A stretch of DNA of 8,084 bases from Candidatus Nanohaloarchaea archaeon. GTDB taxonomy: Archaea > EX4484-52 > DAOVKX01. The translations under genes were made by a program, and so were the position numbers. Within the stretch, counting starts at the first letter, position 1; each line of letters starts with the position of its first letter. The DNA lies in assembly GCA_030631505.1 (NCBI GenBank), contig DAOVKX010000046.1, positions 1 through 8,084 of the forward strand. Direction: 5' to 3'. Below are positions 4,970 through 8,084 of the stretch, one piece after another. The notes below the pieces were generated by a model, which was not told the origin of the DNA, searched no databases, and saw only the letters and a program-made list of their open reading frames with translations.

Positions 4970-5088
4970 GGGCCGGTAGTCTAGCCTGGTATGACGTCGC
5001 CCTTACATCACGCAAATTAGAATTTGCTGAATTCTTCCACTGCGTGAAAGAAAGGCGAAGATCAAGAGTTCAAATCTCTTCCGGCCCA
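4970..5088 (+). tRNA. tRNA-Val(TAC), with 45-nt intron
   Basis: The acceptor GGGCCGG (4970-4976) pairs perfectly with CCGGCCC (5081-5087), and A5088 is the discriminator. The D-arm is GTCTAGCCTGGTATGAC. The anticodon stem TCGCC (4997-5001) pairs with GGCGA (5054-5058), with anticodon TAC at 5004-5006. The variable loop is AGATC. The T-arm is AAGAG-TTCAAAT-CTCTT (5064-5080). Removing 5008-5052 gives loop CTTACAA and a 74-nt tRNA. No CCA is encoded. The last 19 nt are antisense to the end of the LAGLIDADG gene. Confidence 0.93.
5008..5052 (+). other. 45-nt canonical-position intron (37/38) in tRNA-Val
   Basis: BHB: CTT of CTTA (5002-5005) pairs with AAG of AAAG (5047-5050). The 5' bulge is CAT (5006-5008) and the 3' bulge AAA (5051-5053). 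The inner helix CACGC (5009-5013) pairs with GCGTG (5042-5046). A second hairpin GCAAAT-TAGA-ATTTGC (5012-5027) lies inside. The fourth central pair is an A-A mismatch. Confidence 0.82.
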
Positions 5089-5864
5089 TCCCTTAATAAA
5101 TGGATTCTATCATTCAAAGATATATTTGGCGGACAGTGACCGACCTTCTTCCACAAACTATATTTTACTATATGTTTTTGATTATTGAAACCAATGAGGT
5201 CTATCCATTTTTTTAGATTAAAGTTTCCACATACATCAATTTTATATGCTATACTTGTCCTATCGGTTCTTCTATCTAATTTTCTATAGATATAATCACA
5301 AAAAGTAAACCCGAATATCTTTAATACTTTCTTAAGGTCTTTAAATAAAATATTATCACTAAGGTCAAATCTTACCATTGAATAGTCATTTAGTTTCTTC
5401 TTTCTCATAAAATACAAACATCCATCGGAATCGATATAACCTCTAAGAAACCCTGCCATAAATTCTTTTTTAGAAAATATGATTTTTGGGATTTTCATGT
5501 TGATTTTTGGTGATTCTTGGACCCCGATAACATCTCTGTAAAATGTTAATATAGCTTTAGATTGTATTCTCAGATAAATACTATTTTCAGTAGAATATTT
5601 ATAAGTTGAATTTGGTCTAAAATTGAATAATCTTTGTTTTCTTGGTAAAAATACATTTCTAAAATAATGTTTATCATCAATAGAATGCATAAAATATAGT
5701 AATTCATATTTGTGAAAACCTTTGCCGTCCCGTTCTTTCATATAACCATCACCAATATGGTGGCCTATGTCCTCTGCTAACTGTTCAGTAAAAATAGAAG
5801 GAATTTTAATTTTTCTTCTAATATCATTTTTGCTAAATTGAACTTTAGATATATTTAATTTCAT
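5070..5864 (-). CDS. LAGLIDADG-family homing endonuclease, free-standing
   Basis: At 264 aa the protein carries two LAGLIDADG helices, so a single chain could form the whole two-fold nuclease. Helix 1 is LAEDIGHHIGDGYM (29-42) with acidic D39. Helix 2 is FMAGFLRGYIDSDGCLYF (135-152) with D147. The spacing of about 106 residues is normal for the monomeric class. Such enzymes cut long asymmetric sites and spread their own host element. The protein is very basic with AT-rich codons. It is not inside an intron or intein: it has its own start and a TATA box (5884-5895) placed for a leaderless mRNA. Its last six codons (DGPEEI) and stop are antisense to the T-arm and acceptor of tRNA-Val. This suggests arrival at the tRNA 3' end, or a function linked to that tRNA. 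Both key acidic residues are present, so it may be active. Confidence 0.88.
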   Translation of the reverse strand: MKLNISKVQFSKNDIRRKIKIPSIFTEQLAEDIGHHIGDGYMKERDGKGFHKYELLYFMHSIDDKHYFRNVFLPRKQRLFNFRPNSTYKYSTENSIYLRIQSKAILTFYRDVIGVQESPKINMKIPKIIFSKKEFMAGFLRGYIDSDGCLYFMRKKKLNDYSMVRFDLSDNILFKDLKKVLKIFGFTFCDYIYRKLDRRTDRTSIAYKIDVCGNFNLKKWIDLIGFNNQKHIVKYSLWKKVGHCPPNISLNDRIHLLRDGPEEI

Positions 5865-5883
5865 ACAAATTCAATAGACTTGG

Positions 5884-5895
5884 CTTTAAATATAG
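5884..5895 (-). promoter_or_regulatory. TATA box of the LAGLIDADG gene
   Basis: CTATATTTAAAG on the minus strand is centred 25-26 nt before ATG 5864, consistent with leaderless transcription. Confidence 0.5.
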
Positions 5896-5927
5896 TTTTT
5901 GTATGTACTTTGCCGTTTGAATTAAAA

Positions 5928-5955
5928 GAGATTAATTTAGAATCTCGGCCCACCA
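5928..5955 (+). repeat. T-arm-like hairpin plus GGCCCACCA, possible tRNA 3'-end remnant
   Basis: GAGATT (5928-5933) pairs with AATCTC (5941-5946) around a 7-nt loop and is followed by GGCCCACCA. The geometry and CGGCCCA match the 3' end of tRNA-Val (T-arm then CCGGCCCA), located on the far side of the LAGLIDADG gene. The loop AATTTAG is not a T-loop, so this is not a working tRNA end. Confidence 0.3.
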
Positions 5956-5968
5956 TTTATTTAAATTA
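5955..5968 (+). promoter_or_regulatory. TATA box for the 47-aa frame
   Basis: TTTATTTAAAT (5956-5966) is centred 27 nt before ATG 5988, the same spacing as other leaderless starts in this window. Confidence 0.45.
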
Positions 5969-5987
5969 GTTTGAGTAATTCTTTTGT

Positions 5988-6131
5988 ATGGCATTGGGGA
6001 GTCTAATTGGGTTTGTAGCTGCTCTAAGTGGTAGGCGAACTTATATGTTGTATCTTTTCTCCTTACTTTTAATAATAATTTTCTTAATAATTATAACTTC
6101 CGACCCAGTACATAAGTTATTATTTAAATAA
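5988..6131 (+). CDS. Possible small single-span membrane protein, 47 aa
   Basis: I recognise no family. The frame reads MALGSLIGFVAALSGRRTYM, then a long hydrophobic helix (LYLFSLLLIIIFLIIITS, about residues 21-38), and a short tail DPVHKLLFK. The Arg pair at 16-17 before the helix fits a membrane protein with its N-terminus inside. A TATA box at the leaderless distance supports expression. The frame ends 19 nt before the carS start, and its last codons overlap the carS TATA box. Its role may be linked to the membrane enzyme CarS, but proximity is the only hint. Such AT-rich DNA can encode a hydrophobic run by chance. Confidence 0.45.
   Translation: MALGSLIGFVAALSGRRTYMLYLFSLLLIIIFLIIITSDPVHKLLFK
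6120..6130 (+). promoter_or_regulatory. TATA box of carS
   Basis: TTATTTAAATA is centred about 25 nt before ATG 6151, predicting a leaderless carS mRNA independent of the upstream small frame. Confidence 0.5.
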
Positions 6132-6150
6132 AAAACATTAATTCTTTAAT

Positions 6151-6666
6151 ATGGGTGTAATCCAACTAATTCTTGAATCATTATGGCTTATACTGCCAGC
6201 GTATTTTGCGAACGCTATGCCTGTACTTCTTAAAGGCAAAATACTGATAGATTTCAACAAAAAATTCTTTGATGGAAAGCCACTTTTAGGTAAAGGCAAA
6301 ACTTTTGAAGGGTTAATTGGCGGGATTTTGATTGCTGGAATTGTTGGCTGGCTGATGCAGCAAATTGGTTCGGTTGGTCTCATAAGTCAAAGTTTTCAAT
6401 TAGGTATCATTTTGGGCGCTGGCGCATTATTTGGAGATATTGTTGAAAGTTTTTTTAAGAGGAGAATGAACTTGAAGAGGGGCGCGGATTTGCCGATATT
6501 TGACCAGCTGGATTTCCTGTTCGGCGCATTGTTGTTTGTTTATTTGTTTGCGGATATTATAATTATATGGCAGTGGGTCATAATATTAATTATAATAACG
6601 CCACCACTCCATAGAGTATCAAATATTATCAGTTATCTAACAGGCAGCAAGGATGTGCCCTGGTAA
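6151..6666 (+). CDS. carS: CDP-archaeol synthase (CTP:archaetidate-precursor cytidylyltransferase)
   Basis: CarS joins CTP and 2,3-di-O-geranylgeranylglyceryl phosphate to make CDP-archaeol, the activated intermediate for archaeal phospholipid head groups such as archaetidylserine and archaetidylinositol. It is an integral membrane protein. At 171 aa the length is normal. Family motifs are present in order: LPAYFANAMPVLL (15-27), DGKPLLGKGKTFEG (41-54), GDIVESFFKRR (95-105), LKRGADLPIFDQLDF (108-122) with the conserved FDQLD acidic pair, and PPLHR (151-155). Hydrophobic segments near 5-25, 55-72, 84-96, 121-135 and 138-150 fit the multi-span fold. The stop codon directly abuts the stop of the convergent DUF63 gene, with no spacer. 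An inositol-phosphate synthase gene lies 1.2 kb away, and its product can feed archaetidylinositol synthesis from CDP-archaeol. Confidence 0.95.
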   Translation: MGVIQLILESLWLILPAYFANAMPVLLKGKILIDFNKKFFDGKPLLGKGKTFEGLIGGILIAGIVGWLMQQIGSVGLISQSFQLGIILGAGALFGDIVESFFKRRMNLKRGADLPIFDQLDFLFGALLFVYLFADIIIIWQWVIILIIITPPLHRVSNIISYLTGSKDVPW

Positions 6667-7464
6667 TCAGGAAGAGAGCAATAATAACAAATCCCTGCTT
6701 CCTGTCGCAAGGCCCAAGATGATTATTATTATCTTGAGGTATTTTTTATCGTTTTCGTTTTCTGAATATTTATCAATTAAATACAGAACTAAAGGAACAA
6801 CTGATAATTTAAGGGGAAACATTATCCATGGGCCAAACTGATTTATCAAAAAAGTCGGCAGGATATGAAGTTCCCTGAACCCGAAAAACTGCATTGCCAC
6901 GAAGGTCGCCGTTGCATCAAAAAGATGGGCATAAATTGCTCCAAGGTTCCATGATGTCAGAAACTTTGAAAATTTTCTTTTCAGGAAACTAAAAAGTATA
7001 ATCCAACCGGATATTATTGAGATAACCCAGACAAATCCAGGTATGTTATTTAGAGGGAGTTTAAGGATATTAAAAAAAGCAAACGCGTAGCCAACCAAGC
7101 CCCAAAGCTTGTAATATTGTTTCTTTCCTAGTTTCAGAGATAAAAAAAGAGTTAGAATGCAAGGTATAAAAATTACAAAAGAGATGCCTGGAGACACAAG
7201 CCAATAAGTTTCATAGAAGTTCAGGTCCCTCAAAACCCGTAAACCTGAAGCTGATAATACCCATCCGCAAAGGGCAATCATAAAAGTTTTGTCAAAACAT
7301 ATTTCTTTTTTTTTCAGTTTTGGTTTAAGGAAATATTTGTAGACCAAAAAAACCGCCAAAACAAAAATTAATGAATAAACAGTTGTATCAACTACATTAT
7401 ATCCTTCCTGATGTATTTTTGGCTGCCAGAACCATTTGTTTATAAATTCCTGCAAAAATTTCAT
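6667..7464 (-). CDS. DUF63 family multi-span membrane protein
   Basis: This is an archaea-specific membrane protein of unknown function, 265 aa. Family features are visible: an N-terminal GYNVVDTTVYS (21-31) leading into the first membrane helix, ASGLRVLRD (72-80), YWLVSPGISF (87-96), HLFDATATFVAM (180-191) with conserved H180 and D183, and the C-terminal LGLATGSRDLLLLL (250-263), close to the family's usual GLAPGLRD ending. About seven or eight hydrophobic helices are spread between residues 30 and 255, with basic loops such as KYFLKPKLKKK and FLKRKFSKF probably cytoplasmic. The start lies 11 nt after the stop of the PadR-like gene, so the two very likely form an operon. GTGAT shortly before the ATG may serve as a weak ribosome site. 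Confidence 0.88.
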   Translation of the reverse strand: MKFLQEFINKWFWQPKIHQEGYNVVDTTVYSLIFVLAVFLVYKYFLKPKLKKKEICFDKTFMIALCGWVLSASGLRVLRDLNFYETYWLVSPGISFVIFIPCILTLFLSLKLGKKQYYKLWGLVGYAFAFFNILKLPLNNIPGFVWVISIISGWIILFSFLKRKFSKFLTSWNLGAIYAHLFDATATFVAMQFFGFRELHILPTFLINQFGPWIMFPLKLSVVPLVLYLIDKYSENENDKKYLKIIIIILGLATGSRDLLLLLSS

Positions 7465-7475
7465 CAGAAATCACG

Positions 7476-7787
7476 CTAAATGCTTAAATTATCAAACTGT
7501 TTCCTGTAGAATCTTGACGCCATCTTTAAAGCATCAGAACCTTTTTCTGTTATTGTGTATATCACTTTTCGTCCGTGCTTTTCCCTTTCTACATAGCCGT
7601 CTGTTTCAAGTAGATAAAGAACCTTATATGATGTAACAGTTCCCGGCTCAAAACCAAACCTGTTTTTAATTTCCTTTCTTAGGGAATATGCGTGAGCTGG
7701 TTTTTCAGCCAATATTCTCAGGATATAGGTCCAAAGGCAATCATAAGTATTCAGTTTTATAAGTTTTTCAAGTGGTTTTTTCACCAT
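7476..7787 (-). CDS. PadR-like winged-helix transcriptional regulator, 103 aa
   Basis: Residues 14-60 form the PadR core: YDCLWTYILRILAEKPAHAY (15-34), then SLRKEIKNRFGFEPGTVTSY (35-54), where the recognition helix begins, and LYLLETDGYVERE (57-69). The wing follows as HGRKVIYTITEKG (81-93). PadR proteins are usually homodimeric repressors. This one has only a short C-terminal helix, so it resembles the small single-domain type without the long PadR dimerisation domain. It precedes the DUF63 gene by 11 nt and probably controls that operon, perhaps its own gene too. A TATTTAATAT box (7807-7816) lies about 25 nt before the ATG, fitting a leaderless mRNA. It ends with TAG. Readthrough would add only three residues before TGA. 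Confidence 0.9.
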   Translation of the reverse strand: MVKKPLEKLIKLNTYDCLWTYILRILAEKPAHAYSLRKEIKNRFGFEPGTVTSYKVLYLLETDGYVEREKHGRKVIYTITEKGSDALKMASRFYRKQFDNLSI

Positions 7788-7806
7788 ATAAATATTTGCG
7801 GTTAGA

Positions 7807-7816
7807 ATATTAAATA
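7807..7816 (-). promoter_or_regulatory. TATA box of the PadR/DUF63 operon
   Basis: TATTTAATAT on the minus strand is centred about 25 nt before ATG 7787. It shares the roughly 110-nt divergent promoter region with the ino1 gene. Confidence 0.45.
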
Positions 7817-7877
7817 GTTATGCGGGATAAAAGCAAATAAATTTAAACTTTAAAGTGTATAATTATAATATTTTACA

Positions 7878-7904
7878 ATGGTAAAACAAATAGTGATTCA
7901 ATGA
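7878..7904 (+). other. Possible 8-codon upstream frame overlapping the ino1 start
   Basis: ATG 7878 opens a frame reading MVKQIVIQ whose TGA overlaps the ino1 ATG in an ATGA arrangement. It could couple translation of ino1, or be chance. There is no ribosome site. Confidence 0.25.
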
Positions 7905-8084
7905 GCGATATTAAAGTTGCAATTGCAGGTGTAGGCAACTGCGCATCTTCTTTAATCCAGGGTGTGGAGTACTACAAAAATGTAGATGGAAATTCTCTCC
8001 CAATACCAGGACTTATGCATAATGTTCTTGGAGGATATAAAATATCAGATGTTCCAATAGGAAATTACACGGTAACAGCATCAG
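7901..8084 (+). CDS. ino1: Inositol-3-phosphate synthase, 5' end only
   Basis: The first 61 residues are present and the frame runs off the window. The N-terminus IKVAIAGVGNCASSLIQGVE is the glycine-rich NAD-binding strand-loop-helix (GxGNCASSL) typical of the archaeal and actinobacterial type of myo-inositol-1-phosphate synthase, followed by PGLMHNVLGGYKISDV, also typical of that group. The enzyme turns glucose 6-phosphate into inositol 3-phosphate through NAD-dependent redox steps. In archaea this supplies archaetidylinositol, made with CDP-archaeol from CarS. It diverges from the PadR-like gene. TATA-like sequence (TATAATTATAATATT, 7858-7873) lies upstream. No other in-frame ATG exists close by, so ATG 7901 is the likely start. 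Confidence 0.92.
   Translation, partial: MSDIKVAIAGVGNCASSLIQGVEYYKNVDGNSLPIPGLMHNVLGGYKISDVPIGNYTVTAS

Noticed and set aside
4873..5139. Plus-strand 88-aa frame
   Set aside because: It runs through the whole tRNA-Val gene and its intron; it is open by chance.
5928..5955. 3' half of a split or intron-bearing tRNA ending GGCCCACCA
   Set aside because: The loop lacks TTC, and no matching 5' half or anticodon arm is found in the window.
6138..6383. Minus-strand 81-aa frame over carS
   Set aside because: It is antisense to conserved CarS motifs and has no independent support.

Overview
The window is archaeal. It holds an archaeal histone, a CDP-archaeol synthase (CarS), a DUF63 membrane protein, an AMMECR1-family protein, a PadR-like regulator, and tRNA genes with bulge-helix-bulge (BHB) introns. 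Many coding genes have a TATA box 25-29 nt upstream of the start codon, the geometry of leaderless archaeal transcripts. The DNA is AT-rich. I cannot place the lineage; an uncultivated euryarchaeal or DPANN-type genome would fit.

Layout. 1-1200: tRNA-Arg(GCG) with an 11-nt intron, an unrecognised minus-strand gene, and a tRNA-Gly(CCC) whose T-loop is split by a 191-nt structured intron, followed by two strong hairpins. 1200-2360: a short duplicated sequence, a coiled-coil protein of unknown function, and a tRNA-Leu(CAA) with two introns, one of 97 nt in the D-loop and one of 43 nt at the usual 37/38 site. 2360-4870: purB (plus strand), converging on the histone and AMMECR1 genes (minus strand). 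The AMMECR1 frame carries an in-frame TAG at codon 21. 4870-6150: tRNA-Val(TAC) with a 45-nt intron, and a minus-strand LAGLIDADG endonuclease gene whose last codons lie antisense to the tRNA 3' end, then a possible 47-residue membrane peptide. 6150-8084: carS converging with no gap on a PadR/DUF63 gene pair, then the start of a divergent inositol-3-phosphate synthase gene.

The most notable result is the tRNA set. All four tRNA genes are interrupted, and five introns can be placed by BHB geometry. The two non-canonical introns (Gly T-loop, Leu D-loop) sit in different genes and different arms, yet start with nearly the same sequence: a GAACT/AGTTC hairpin followed by AATCA. They also end in the same way, with a GAAC/GTTC hairpin, four bases complementary to the exon, then two bases. 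This looks like a family of related, possibly mobile, tRNA introns. It implies a broad-specificity splicing endonuclease, which is not seen in this window.

The protein genes are mostly housekeeping: purine synthesis (purB), chromatin (histone), membrane lipid synthesis (carS, ino1), and a small regulator/membrane-protein operon.
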